From assembly GCF_028728205.1 (NCBI RefSeq), contig NZ_JAQYUU010000003.1, positions 124,001 to 188,000 of the forward strand: 64,000 nt of DNA, in the 5' to 3' direction. The first letter of the stretch is position 1. Each line of letters starts with the position of its first letter. This document shows, in pieces, positions 8,737-17,618 of the stretch. A program made the translations under genes and the position numbers. The DNA comes from Clostridium sp. 'White wine YQ' (lineage in GTDB: Bacteria; Bacillota; Clostridia; Clostridiales; Clostridiaceae). Under the pieces are notes generated by a model, which saw only the letters and a program-made list of their open reading frames with translations, searched no databases and had not been told where the DNA came from.

Positions 8737-10233
8737 TTATTTCAAATTAACATTGATTTTATATTTTTCCTCTATTACCGGATTTTTAGCTAAAGGTAAA
8801 GCAATCTTATATTTTTTATTTTCATCTATTGGTGGTAATACTATACTTATAATTTTATTATTAACATCTTCTATTTTACCAATTGTCCCATCTTCTGCTC
8901 TGGATGTAGTATTAAAATTCTCATCAATAATATAAGCTAGATTTATATTAAAATAATTATAATCCCCATTAATTTTAAAGGTTATCTTTGTACCCTTATC
9001 ATTAGCTTCTATATTTTTAATTTCCACATTGGTAGTTTCATTAACCATTATTTTTTGATTTATAAGTTTATCAATAGGCACAAAAGATTTGCTCTTATCC
9101 ATATTATAAGAATTAATTACTTCATTATAGGCATAGCCATCTTTCTTTTCCTTTTCAGTTACATTTCTCTTCTTAACTATATTTTCTTGTGGTATATTCT
9201 TAAAATCATCACTGTTAATAGTACATTGAAGAATTGATATATCTCTACCATCTATCTTCTTATTAATTATCCCTTTTTCTTCTACTATAGGTATGATAGT
9301 TATACTTTTTAAATTTGATATATCCCCCAAGATACCGAGCTTTTCTTCATATCCTTTATCATTTGAGCCTCCTCCTTCTTCTTTTGTCATAAGAGGATTG
9401 CCCTTATCATCTAAAACTATATATTTTCTAACTTCAGACAACATTAAAATCTCATTATTTTTTTTATACTGAACATCTTTTGTTTTATTAATTCCCTCTA
9501 TATTTATGGTATTTCCAAAAGGACTTATAATTAAATTTTTAATATTCAATGTACTTTCTGGTAAATCTATTGTTTTATTAATTTGTATAGTCTTAGAATT
9601 TTTCTTACTTTCCTTTTTAGAAACTGTAAACTTAAAATTCCAAGGTCCCGCAACATTTGCTATGATTCCTGAAGATATTTCAACCTGGACTTCATCAGGT
9701 AGGTTCATCTCTGCTATATTAGAATATGTTGCTACAATTATCTTATCATCACTAATTATTTCACTATCACTTCCATAGGATTGAGGATACATACCATTTA
9801 GCTTTATTCCGCCTATGTCAAAAGTCTTATCTTTTACTCCCTTTCCTTCCACTGTAGATGAGATGGCAATCATGCTATCATCTATTGCAATTTCATTTAT
9901 GGTTAGCTTTATTCCTTCTTTCTCGATAGACTTATTTAATGAAGTTGTAAAGTTTTCAAACTTCGGCATAGGTTCTCCATAATTTCTTTTTTCAGAAAGC
10001 ATTTTAAATATAAGACCTGGATTAGATATAGCCTTAACTAAATCTGGTTTAGCAATAAATACAGCAGTAGTAAATACCAATGCCAGTCCAGCTATCTTTA
10101 TAATAAGTTTATTATGTTTCGGTTTAGTATTTTTTAATTTTTCTCTTTTCCCTCTTTCTATTCCTTGCTCAATAGCCAAATCAATTTCTTTAGGAATAGT
10201 AATTGAATTTTTCAAATTCTCTATATCATTCAT
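8737..10233 (-). CDS. DUF4179-type anti-sigma factor-like membrane protein
   Basis: 498 residues with a cytoplasmic N-terminus of about 40, one membrane segment around 42-60 (IIKIAGLALVFTTAVFIAK) and a large beta-rich extracellular part. This is the layout of anti-sigma factors of the DUF4179/DUF5643 group that pair with ECF sigma factors. I infer that it holds the sigma factor encoded just upstream until an envelope signal releases it. The frame opens at 10257, inside the sigma gene. An AAAGGAG within the sigma stop region places the true start at 10231-10233, one base after the sigma stop codon, so the two are translationally coupled. The signal sensed is unknown. Confidence 0.72.
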   Translation of the reverse strand: MNDIENLKNSITIPKEIDLAIEQGIERGKREKLKNTKPKHNKLIIKIAGLALVFTTAVFIAKPDLVKAISNPGLIFKMLSEKRNYGEPMPKFENFTTSLNKSIEKEGIKLTINEIAIDDSMIAISSTVEGKGVKDKTFDIGGIKLNGMYPQSYGSDSEIISDDKIIVATYSNIAEMNLPDEVQVEISSGIIANVAGPWNFKFTVSKKESKKNSKTIQINKTIDLPESTLNIKNLIISPFGNTINIEGINKTKDVQYKKNNEILMLSEVRKYIVLDDKGNPLMTKEEGGGSNDKGYEEKLGILGDISNLKSITIIPIVEEKGIINKKIDGRDISILQCTINSDDFKNIPQENIVKKRNVTEKEKKDGYAYNEVINSYNMDKSKSFVPIDKLINQKIMVNETTNVEIKNIEANDKGTKITFKINGDYNYFNINLAYIIDENFNTTSRAEDGTIGKIEDVNNKIISIVLPPIDENKKYKIALPLAKNPVIEEKYKINVNLK

Positions 10234-10234
10234 G

Positions 10235-10756
10235 TTAGATAATCTCCTTTCCCACATATATCCTTAATTGACTTAACCCCTTATTTAAGTAGGTCTTAAC
10301 AGTTCCTATAGGATAACCTAAGCTCTCTGCAATTTGATTTATTGTTAAGTCTTGAAAATATTTTAATATAATCACCATTCTATGTTTCTCTTCCAACTTA
10401 TCAATGGCATAAAAAAGATCTAACCGCTCGTCTATATTGATCTTAGTGATATCTTCATTGCAGTTTTTGTTGTCCTCTAGATAAATGATTTTTTCTTTAT
10501 TTCTAATAAAATTCTTACAATTGTTTATTAATATTCTTGTAAGCCATGTATTAAAATATTGAGGCTTTCTTAACTTTTCTATAGAAATATAGGCCTTATA
10601 AACAGTTTCCTGCAATATATCTAGTGCATCATCTTTATTCTTCACAAAGGCATAAGCAGTCCTATATAAATCCTCATTTTTCAGTTTTATTATATAGTTA
10701 AAGGCTTCTTCGTCTCCTTTAACTGCTTGAGCAATCTTTTTCTCCAAATCCATCAT
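10235..10756 (-). CDS. ECF-type RNA polymerase sigma factor
   Basis: 173 residues, the normal size for an extracytoplasmic-function sigma factor. Region 2 is visible as DALDILQETVYKAYISIEKLRKPQYFNTWLTRI-type sequence (about residues 43-75) and contacts the -10 element. Region 4 is LTINQIAESLGYPIGTVKTYLNKGLSQLR near the C-terminus and contacts -35. No region 1 or 3 is present. AAGGGAG lies five bases before the first ATG. It forms a two-gene unit with the membrane anti-sigma-like gene, as in the SigV, SigM and SigX systems of Bacillus. Autoregulation is likely, because a possible ECF promoter lies just upstream. Confidence 0.9.
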   Translation of the reverse strand: MMDLEKKIAQAVKGDEEAFNYIIKLKNEDLYRTAYAFVKNKDDALDILQETVYKAYISIEKLRKPQYFNTWLTRILINNCKNFIRNKEKIIYLEDNKNCNEDITKINIDERLDLFYAIDKLEEKHRMVIILKYFQDLTINQIAESLGYPIGTVKTYLNKGLSQLRIYVGKEII

Positions 10757-10811
10757 TTTTCTCCCTTAGGTAAACTTTAAGTAGAGGACTTATTTTACTC
10801 TACACTTATTA

Positions 10812-10838
10812 GACACAGTAAGTATGCAAAAGGTTTTA
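10812..10838 (-). promoter_or_regulatory. Possible ECF-type promoter of the sigma factor gene
   Basis: On the minus strand TAAAAC (10833-10838) is followed after 17 bases by TGTC (10812-10815), then TAA. This is one base off at each end from the TGAAAC/CGTC pattern of SigM/SigW-type promoters. It is a suggestive match only. Confidence 0.4.
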
Positions 10839-10956
10839 TAATTTTAAAAAAATTTTACATATTTCCCACATTTTTTTGTACTATTGTTGATTTTTGATTA
10901 ATAAATCTATAATTATTTCCCGGGAATAAAAATTTAAGCTTATGTTCATAAAAATC

Positions 10957-10984
10957 AAAAAGCCAGAGTCTCCTCTGGCTTTTA
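10957..10984 (-). terminator. Terminator after the NatAB-like exporter genes
   Basis: Perfect stem AGCCAGAG/CTCTGGCT with a TCTC loop, flanked by A and T runs so that it can work on either strand. It sits just beyond the permease stop codon. Confidence 0.88.
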
Positions 10985-10999
10985 AATAACATGATTCTA

Positions 11000-12169
11000 T
11001 TAACTTCTAAATACAACCTCTTCTCTAGAGAACATATATCTTGCGAAAATAACTGAAATAATCACATATAATATATGCCATCCTAAGACTATTCCTAAAT
11101 GAACAGGATTAAATATTCCTGTAATAGCCTCTTTCATCACTACTACTGCATTTACAATAGGAATGTTAAAGAATAGGATTCCTATACTTTTTGCATCCAT
11201 CATAAATGGAATGTAGGTTAATATCATAACTGGAATTAATAGTCCGCTTAAGTAAGTGTTTGCTTCCTTAACTGAACGTGCAAATATACTTATAGCAATT
11301 TCTAACGAACTTAGTGCAACTAATACAAAAACTGATATAACTGCTATTACCCCAAAAGCTCCTAATGGTATCGACAAACTACTTCCTGTAGAGAATATAT
11401 ACATCATGGAACTAAGCATTGCTGCAACGCTTGTAATTAAAGTAATAAAAGCTATTGATGCAATGGCTCCAAGCTTGCCCCAAAATATGGATGTCCTTCC
11501 TACTGCCGTGGATAAAAGTGGTTCAAAAGTTCCTCTTTCTTTTTCTCCTGCAACTAAATCCGATGCTATTCCTATAGTAGGACTAATCATAAATATTATT
11601 AATATTGTTGGAAGCATGTTTAATATTGCAACTCCCATAGGATTATCATTCTTATTCCCCAAAGTTTCTTGTTTAACTTCAAACGGAGTTAATACTTGTG
11701 TACTAATTCCTTTAGCTTGAAGTCTGCTATCTACAATGCTCTTACTATAGCTATCAAGCATCTCTCTTAGTACTGCCGCTGCCATAGAAGATTTATTTGA
11801 ATTTTCATCATATATGATTTTCAAATTTGTTTGACCTTCACTTGTAACCTTACTATCAAAATCCTTTGGAACATCAATAATTAAAGATATCTTTCCCTTA
11901 TCAAGCTTTTCTTCCATATTACCTTCATTATCTATTGTAATAGTACTGCTTCCTTTCAAAATTTTATATACTGAAGATTCCGTATCACCTTTATAGGCTA
12001 CAGTAATATTCTTAGAAACAGAATTTTGATTATTCTTCATAGTTGTATCTATTATCTTGAACATAACTGGATACATAATTACTGGTAATAGTATGGTAAA
12101 AACAAGAGTCTTTTTATCTCTAAATAAATCTAAAAGTTCTTTTTTTAACACTACTAAAAAATTACTCAT
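11000..12169 (-). CDS. natB: ABC-2 type permease, NatB-like
   Basis: 389-residue membrane subunit of an ABC exporter. A first membrane segment near residues 20-40 is followed by a large extracellular domain of about 130 residues. A block of five or six membrane segments fills the second half and contains GEKERGTFEPLLSTAVGR, the conserved stretch seen in NatB/ABC-2 permeases. NatAB of Bacillus extrudes sodium; other members export different compounds, so the substrate here is inferred only. The ATG at 12167-12169 overlaps the end of the ATPase gene by 8 bases and follows GGAGG at good spacing. That makes it a better start than the frame opening at 12184. Confidence 0.8.
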   Translation of the reverse strand: MSNFLVVLKKELLDLFRDKKTLVFTILLPVIMYPVMFKIIDTTMKNNQNSVSKNITVAYKGDTESSVYKILKGSSTITIDNEGNMEEKLDKGKISLIIDVPKDFDSKVTSEGQTNLKIIYDENSNKSSMAAAVLREMLDSYSKSIVDSRLQAKGISTQVLTPFEVKQETLGNKNDNPMGVAILNMLPTILIIFMISPTIGIASDLVAGEKERGTFEPLLSTAVGRTSIFWGKLGAIASIAFITLITSVAAMLSSMMYIFSTGSSLSIPLGAFGVIAVISVFVLVALSSLEIAISIFARSVKEANTYLSGLLIPVMILTYIPFMMDAKSIGILFFNIPIVNAVVVMKEAITGIFNPVHLGIVLGWHILYVIISVIFARYMFSREEVVFRS

Positions 12170-12893
12170 TATTCTTACCTCCAACTAAGCTAACAAATAC
12201 CTCTTCTAAATCATTATTATTATATTTTTCTTTTAAATGCTCAACTGTTCCTTGCTCTATAAGTCTACCTTTATGAATTATAATTACTCTATCACATAGT
12301 TTTTCTACTTCTTTCATTGAATGCGATGAAAGCAATATACTCTTATTTTCACTTTTACACTTCAATATAAATTCATGAATTACTCTAGCAGCAGATACAT
12401 CCAAGCCCGTACTTGGTTCATCAAAAAGCATTACTCTTGGAGAATGTACTATAGTTCTTGCAATAGAAACTTTTTGCTTCATACCTCTTGAAAATTTACC
12501 AGCTTTTCTATCTATATATTCTTCCATCTCCAAATCTTTAGATATTTCTTTAATTCTTTCATCAATTTGTCCTTGAGTCATTCCATATAGTCTAGCAAAG
12601 TATTCTATATTTTCCCTTGCTGTTAATCTGTCATAAATACCTACTTCCCCTCCGAAAAGTATACCAATTTCTTTTCTAACATCTGATGAGTTTTTAATTA
12701 CATCATAATTATTAACATTTATAGTTCCGCTAGAAGGCTTTAACATAGTTGATATCATTCTTAGTGTTGTAGTCTTTCCTGCTCCATTTTCTCCTAGCAA
12801 ACCAACTATTTCTCCTTCTTCAACAGTAAAAGAGAGTTCGTCTACTGCTTTGATCTCCTTAAATATCTTTGATAAATTATCAACCTTTAACAT
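12162..12893 (-). CDS. natA: ABC exporter ATP-binding protein, NatA-like
   Basis: 243-residue ATPase that pairs with the overlapping ABC-2 permease gene. Walker [10 protein letters not shown] begins near residue 34, followed by the signature FSRGMKQKV, Walker [12 protein letters not shown] and the H-loop [13 protein letters not shown]. The SRGMKQ signature and the sequence around [19 protein letters not shown] are typical of the NatA/CcmA-like export subfamily rather than of importers. The two genes form a short operon closed by the terminator at 10957-10984. No regulator gene is adjacent. A macro-domain gene is divergently transcribed across a 176-base gap. Confidence 0.85.
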   Translation of the reverse strand: MLKVDNLSKIFKEIKAVDELSFTVEEGEIVGLLGENGAGKTTTLRMISTMLKPSSGTINVNNYDVIKNSSDVRKEIGILFGGEVGIYDRLTARENIEYFARLYGMTQGQIDERIKEISKDLEMEEYIDRKAGKFSRGMKQKVSIARTIVHSPRVMLFDEPSTGLDVSAARVIHEFILKCKSENKSILLSSHSMKEVEKLCDRVIIIHKGRLIEQGTVEHLKEKYNNNDLEEVFVSLVGGKNNE

Positions 12894-13069
12894 AAATTCA
12901 CTCCTTTATGTACTTTATCCGATATAATATGTACATTTTACCAATTACTTTGTTGTTTATCAATGAACAATCTAATAATTTAAAAATTAAATCCATATTT
13001 ATACATATTATTAGAGAGTAGATGGATATAATAATAGTGTTTATATATTAAAATAAGCTAGGTGATTTT

Positions 13070-13735
13070 ATGGGAAATTTTAAATTGATTTTTGATGACA
13101 TAACAAAGCAACCTTTTGATGCAATAATAAATAGTGCAAACTCCTCTCTTTTAGGTGGTGGAGGCATTGATGGTGCTATTCACAGAGGTTCTGGATATGA
13201 ACTTCTCAAAGAATGTAAAAGTTTAGAGGGCTGTAGAACCGGCTCTGCAAAAATAACCAAATCATATAATTTATCTTCAAGCAATATCTTTTGGATAATT
13301 CATATGGTTTCTCCTATATGGCGTGGCGGAGAACATAATGAATATGATATTCTTCGCTCAGCATATCAGAAAGCCTTAGAGCTATGCATAACTTACAAAG
13401 ATGTATACTTAAATCAAACCATAGAAGCGTTTAACAAGCAACAATCTCGTTTACAAGAAGTTCGCAGTTCTCACTTATTAAGCGAATTAAGGAAATCTAC
13501 TGAGGAATACATTAATAAGCATCCCATCAAAACTATTGGGTTGCCTTTCATGGTTTCTGGAGTATACTGTCTTCCTCCTAAGGATGCTGCATGCATTGCC
13601 TTGGAAGAGATTAAAAATTTTCTAAGCAAGCACCCATCTATTGAAGAATGTACTGTTGTTTGCCTAGATCAAAAGAGCTACGATATATTTAAACCTAATT
13701 GCAAAGACTTCTTTTCTGAATTTAAAGCTATGTAA
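13070..13735 (+). CDS. Macro-domain protein (ADP-ribose binding/hydrolase family)
   Basis: 221 residues, longer than the ~175 of a bare macro domain. The ADP-ribose loop is visible as NSANSSLLGGGGIDGAIHRGSG (about residues 21-42; the asparagine and GGGG stretch are diagnostic). The usual phosphate loop is seen near residue 160 as GLPFMVSGVYCLP. Between them an insert of about 40 charged residues (about 110-150) is predicted to be helical, and replaces the short loop found in typical members. Family members remove ADP-ribose from proteins or hydrolyse O-acetyl-ADP-ribose. The residues seen are consistent with ligand binding, but activity is not certain. It is a lone gene between two convergent/divergent neighbours. 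Confidence 0.82.
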   Translation: MGNFKLIFDDITKQPFDAIINSANSSLLGGGGIDGAIHRGSGYELLKECKSLEGCRTGSAKITKSYNLSSSNIFWIIHMVSPIWRGGEHNEYDILRSAYQKALELCITYKDVYLNQTIEAFNKQQSRLQEVRSSHLLSELRKSTEEYINKHPIKTIGLPFMVSGVYCLPPKDAACIALEEIKNFLSKHPSIEECTVVCLDQKSYDIFKPNCKDFFSEFKAM

Positions 13736-13738
13736 TCT

Positions 13739-13785
13739 AAAAGGAATTTATAAATAGTAATGTATACTATTTATAAATTCCTTTT
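13739..13785. terminator. Bidirectional terminator between convergent genes
   Basis: A 21-base-pair perfect stem (AAAAGGAATTTATAAATAGTA with its complement) closes on an ATGTA loop. T-runs occur on both strands. It separates the macro-domain gene from the short-chain dehydrogenase gene. Confidence 0.88.
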
Positions 13786-13820
13786 AAACCATAATAAACT
13801 TTCATCACATTTTCTTGTTT

Positions 13821-14597
13821 TTATCCCTTATTAACCCTTTTTATTATTTTTCTAATTAAACTTCTTGGTAAAATTCTCATAGTTTGAATTAATAACTTAT
13901 TTTTAAAACCTGGAATAACAATTGCCTTATTTGTTTTTATAAACTTAGTGTATCCAATTATTGCAACTTCCTCTTGAGCCATAATATTTCCTTTAGCTAA
14001 TTTTGATTTTTTTATTCCTGCTTTTTGCTGAAAACCAGTATTTACTGCACCTGGACATAATGCCATTACTCTTATACCTTTCTTAGTATTTTCTTCATAA
14101 AGTGCCTCTGTAAATGATAAAACAAAGGCTTTTGTGGCATAATATACACTCATATTACTTCCTGGAGCAAAAGCTGCTGTGGATGCAACATTTAAGATAC
14201 TGCCGGTTCCTCTTTGTACCATATCTTCAATAAACACTTTTGTTAACTTAGTTAATGCCATTATATTCACTTGTATCATATCCAATTGCCTTTTATAATC
14301 TGACTTTGAAAATTCACCAAAATCTCCTAGTCCTGCATTATTTACTAAATTATCAACAAATATATTTTTTTTCTTCACAAAATCTAATATGCATTCCACA
14401 CTATCCTCATTGGATAAATCTATTGATAGCACTTCTATATCTACATCACTTAATTTAGATATTTCTTCCTTTACTTTATATAAAGCTTCATAATTTCTAG
14501 CAACCAGTATTAAATTATTTCCACCTTTAGCAAATAACTTTGAAAGTTCATATCCAATCCCTGAGGATGCTCCAGTTATTATTGTATATTTATCCAT
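13821..14597 (-). CDS. Short-chain dehydrogenase/reductase
   Basis: 258-residue classical SDR, with a Rossmann fold binding NAD(P). TGASSGIG is at residues 8-15, NNAG near 87, the catalytic serine region LNVASTAA, and YYATKAF, which gives the Tyr-x-x-x-Lys pair. The basic residue after the first glycine motif (ARN) hints at NADP preference. The C-terminal part has PGAVNTGF and ends in a basic, hydrophobic tail, as in the DltE/YqjQ-like branch that acts on lipids or small ketones. The substrate is not recognisable. A GAGAGG site precedes the ATG. It is monocistronic. Confidence 0.87.
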   Translation of the reverse strand: MDKYTIITGASSGIGYELSKLFAKGGNNLILVARNYEALYKVKEEISKLSDVDIEVLSIDLSNEDSVECILDFVKKKNIFVDNLVNNAGLGDFGEFSKSDYKRQLDMIQVNIMALTKLTKVFIEDMVQRGTGSILNVASTAAFAPGSNMSVYYATKAFVLSFTEALYEENTKKGIRVMALCPGAVNTGFQQKAGIKKSKLAKGNIMAQEEVAIIGYTKFIKTNKAIVIPGFKNKLLIQTMRILPRSLIRKIIKRVNKG

Positions 14598-14701
14598 AAT
14601 GTCCTCTCTTTTATCTAATTAAATTTAGATTTATTCTATCATAAACCATTAGTTATTGACAGTTCATTGCATATATGCTACTCTTAATGTATAAAATCGA
14701 A

Positions 14702-14799
14702 TGTTTAAAAGGGAGTAGTTCCAAACACATCATCAACAGGTCGACTATTTTTTAGTCTGGTGCTGTGTACCTATAACTTTTAGGTTACGAGACTTTTAA
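14702..14799 (+). promoter_or_regulatory. yybP-ykoY (Mn2+) riboswitch aptamer
   Basis: The leader of the cation ATPase gene has the family's invariant elements. A 5' strand TTTAAAAGGGAGTAG is followed by two arms and a 3' strand TTACGAGACTTTTAA that pairs back with it. GGGAGTAG and ACGAGAC are the known Mn2+-binding loop sequences of this class. The 3' strand of the closing helix is also the 5' strand of the terminator at 14790-14841. Ligand binding should therefore prevent termination and turn the gene on. It makes sense ahead of an Mn2+/Ca2+ efflux pump. Confidence 0.85.
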
Positions 14800-14841
14800 T
14801 ATGATTCTTCAGTGGAGGAATTATATTAAAAGTCTTTTTTT
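14790..14841 (+). terminator. Riboswitch-controlled terminator
   Basis: A 13-base-pair stem AGACTTTTAATAT/ATATTAAAAGTCT with a further paired loop is followed by seven T. It is mutually exclusive with the closing helix of the upstream aptamer. Confidence 0.85.
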
Positions 14842-14978
14842 ATATACTATATTAAAATTTAACATTATATAAATTGAGCAAGAATTTATAAATATATTTT
14901 TTGCGGTTAAACTATTTTTAGAAAATTAATAAGACTTTTACCCTTTCATCTTATTATTTAAATGAGGAGTTGTGCGAA

Positions 14979-17576
14979 ATGAAAAACTATTATAACAAAA
15001 GCAGTGAAGAGTTGCTTAAAGAATTTAATACTTCACTAAGTGGCATTGATTCTAGTAAAGTTGATGAAATCAGAGAAATTCATGGTTTTAACGAATTGCT
15101 AGAAGGAGAAAAGAAAAGCCTTATTATGATTTTCTTAGAACAATTTAAAGACTTCTTAGTTTTTGTTCTACTTGGAGCATCTATTATTTCCTTTGCTGTT
15201 GGAAATAAAGAAAGTACCATAGTAATACTAGTAGTTCTTATAATGAACGCTATATTGGGAACTGTCCAACACTTAAAGGCAGAAGCCTCTTTAAAGAGTC
15301 TTAAGGCATTATCTGCTCCTAATTCAAAGGTGATTAGAGATGGACACAAAATAGAAATTCCTTCAAAGGAATTAATTCCAGGTGATATTGTACTTTTAGA
15401 AGCTGGTGATTTTGTTGCTGCTGATGGAAGGCTAATAGACAATTATTCTTTACAAGTTAACGAAAGTTCTTTAACTGGAGAATCCATAAATGTTGATAAA
15501 CACAGTGATTTAATCACTGAAGATGAAGTTCCTTTAGCTGAAAGAACTAATATGGTATTCTCAGGCTCACTAGTAACCTATGGCCGTGGAACTGTTTTGG
15601 TAACTGGAACAGGTATGAATACTGAAATAGGTAAAATAGCTCAACTGCTTAAGGATACCAAGGAAAAGAAAACTCCATTACAAAAAAGTTTAGATGATTT
15701 TGGTAAAAAACTTACCTTTTTAATATTAGGTATATGTTTTATAATTTTCTTTGTAAATATTTCAAGAGGTCTTCCTCTTATTGATTCAGTTATGTTCTCC
15801 ATTGCTTTAGCTGTAGCTGCAATTCCAGAGGCACTAAGTTCTATAGTTACTATTGTATTAGCCCTTGGAACTCAAAAAATGGCTAAGGAAGGTGCTATTG
15901 TTAAGAAACTAAAATCTGTAGAAAGCTTAGGTTCTGTATCAATCATCTGCTCCGATAAAACAGGTACACTTACTCAAAACAAAATGAAGGTTAAGGAATT
16001 ATACATAAACGGAGAAGTAATTCCTAGTTCTGGCTTAAATTTGTCCAATCCTACACATGAGTTTTTCCTTAAATCTTTAGTTCTATGTAATGATTCTTCA
16101 ATTAGAGATGATGCTGAAATAGGGGATCCTACAGAAGTTGCTCTAGTAAAATTAGCAGCTGATTATTCAAAAACTGCTGAAGAAATAAGAAATACTCATA
16201 CAAGGAAAAGTGAGATTCCATTTGATTCCGATAGAAAGCTAATGAGTACCACACATGAATTTGATGAAGACCATGTTATGATAACTAAAGGTGCTGTTGA
16301 TGTGCTTATAAACAAGATAACATCCATTGAAACAGTAGATGGGATAAAAGAGATATCTCAAAATGATAAGGATGCTATTGAAGAAACTAATAAAAATTTC
16401 TCTAGAAAAGGACTTAGGGTCTTAGCATTAGTTTATAAAAACATTCCGCTAGATACTGAAATCTCAGTAGAAGATGAAGGTAATTATACGTTCGTTGGCT
16501 TAGTGGCAATGATTGATCCACCTAGAGAAGAATCCGCTAAAGCTGTTGCTGATTGTAAAATAGCCGGAATAAAACCAGTTATGATTACTGGTGATCATAA
16601 AATTACTGCTGCTGCAATTGCAAAGGAAATAGGTATTTTAGAAGATATATCCGAAGCGATAGAAGGTAAAGAAATTGATCATTTATCCAAAGAAGAGCTT
16701 AAAGAATTGGTTCCTAAAATTTCAGTTTACGCAAGAGTAACACCAGAGCATAAAATAAGAATAGTTGAAGCATGGCAGGAAAGAGGCATGGTTGTAGCTA
16801 TGACAGGGGATGGTGTTAATGATGCTCCTGCATTAAAGCAAGCTGATATAGGTATTGCAATGGGAATTACAGGTACAGAAGTTTCAAAAGATGCTGCTTC
16901 TATGATACTAACAGACGACAACTTCGCTACTATTGTCAAAGCAGTTGTTAACGGTAGAAATATATATGCTAATATTAAGAATTCTATAAAATTCTTACTC
17001 TCAGGTAATGCAGCTGGAATACTTTCAGTCCTATATGCCTCAATAGTGGGACTACCTCTTCCTTTTGCACCAGTTCACTTATTATTTATAAACCTAGTAA
17101 CTGATAGTTTACCTGCAATCGCTCTTGGTGTTGAAAAGCAAAGAGGAGATTTGCTTAATGAAAAACCTAGAAATGTTAATTCATCAATACTCTCAGCAGA
17201 ATTCTTAAGATATATTGCAAGTGAAGGTATTTTAATTACAATCGCTACTATGAGTGCTTATTATATAGGCTTTAATCATGGCGGAGCTGCTCTAGGAAGC
17301 ACCCTAGCCTTTTCAACTTTATGTTTAGCAAGATTATTCCATAGTTTCAATTGTAGAGGTACGGAATCAGTATTTAAAATAGGTTTATTTACTAATAAAT
17401 ATATCTGGTATTCAATATTTGCGGGTGCGGTACTATTATTTGGAATATTAAATGTACCAGCACTAGAAACATTATTCTTAGTTGCACCATTAACCTTAGT
17501 AAACGAGCTTGAAATAATACTTTTAGCGTTAGCACCAACTGTATTAATTCAACTTAAAAGATTAATAGCTAAATAA
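14979..17576 (+). CDS. P2-type cation-transporting ATPase, probably Mn2+/Ca2+ efflux
   Basis: 865-residue P-type ATPase. The actuator loop TGES is at residues 166-169, the phosphorylation site DKTGT starts at Asp 326 and the hinge TGDGVNDAPALK lies near 610. Membrane helix M4 carries PEALS (283-287), a motif of SERCA/PMR1-like Ca2+ and Mn2+ pumps rather than of heavy-metal CPx pumps. There are about ten membrane segments and no N-terminal metal-binding domain. The frame opens at a TTG at 14970, but GAGGAG lies nine bases before the ATG at 14979. The Mn2+ riboswitch in its leader argues that it exports excess manganese, as reported for related riboswitch-linked pumps. Calcium transport remains possible. 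Confidence 0.88.
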   Translation: MKNYYNKSSEELLKEFNTSLSGIDSSKVDEIREIHGFNELLEGEKKSLIMIFLEQFKDFLVFVLLGASIISFAVGNKESTIVILVVLIMNAILGTVQHLKAEASLKSLKALSAPNSKVIRDGHKIEIPSKELIPGDIVLLEAGDFVAADGRLIDNYSLQVNESSLTGESINVDKHSDLITEDEVPLAERTNMVFSGSLVTYGRGTVLVTGTGMNTEIGKIAQLLKDTKEKKTPLQKSLDDFGKKLTFLILGICFIIFFVNISRGLPLIDSVMFSIALAVAAIPEALSSIVTIVLALGTQKMAKEGAIVKKLKSVESLGSVSIICSDKTGTLTQNKMKVKELYINGEVIPSSGLNLSNPTHEFFLKSLVLCNDSSIRDDAEIGDPTEVALVKLAADYSKTAEEIRNTHTRKSEIPFDSDRKLMSTTHEFDEDHVMITKGAVDVLINKITSIETVDGIKEISQNDKDAIEETNKNFSRKGLRVLALVYKNIPLDTEISVEDEGNYTFVGLVAMIDPPREESAKAVADCKIAGIKPVMITGDHKITAAAIAKEIGILEDISEAIEGKEIDHLSKEELKELVPKISVYARVTPEHKIRIVEAWQERGMVVAMTGDGVNDAPALKQADIGIAMGITGTEVSKDAASMILTDDNFATIVKAVVNGRNIYANIKNSIKFLLSGNAAGILSVLYASIVGLPLPFAPVHLLFINLVTDSLPAIALGVEKQRGDLLNEKPRNVNSSILSAEFLRYIASEGILITIATMSAYYIGFNHGGAALGSTLAFSTLCLARLFHSFNCRGTESVFKIGLFTNKYIWYSIFAGAVLLFGILNVPALETLFLVAPLTLVNELEIILLALAPTVLIQLKRLIAK

Positions 17577-17590
17577 CTTAGTTTATATAA

Positions 17591-17618
17591 AAAGAAACTA
17601 TCTTAAGATAGTTTCTTT
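17591..17618 (+). terminator. Terminator after the cation ATPase gene
   Basis: A perfect palindrome of AAAGAAACTATCTT and its complement is followed by a T-run on the plus strand. It also overlaps the last codons of the convergent AraC gene. Confidence 0.85.

Noticed and set aside
17591-17618. Perfect palindrome as a regulator binding site.
   Set aside because: It is at the end of two convergent genes and is followed by a T-run, so it is a terminator.
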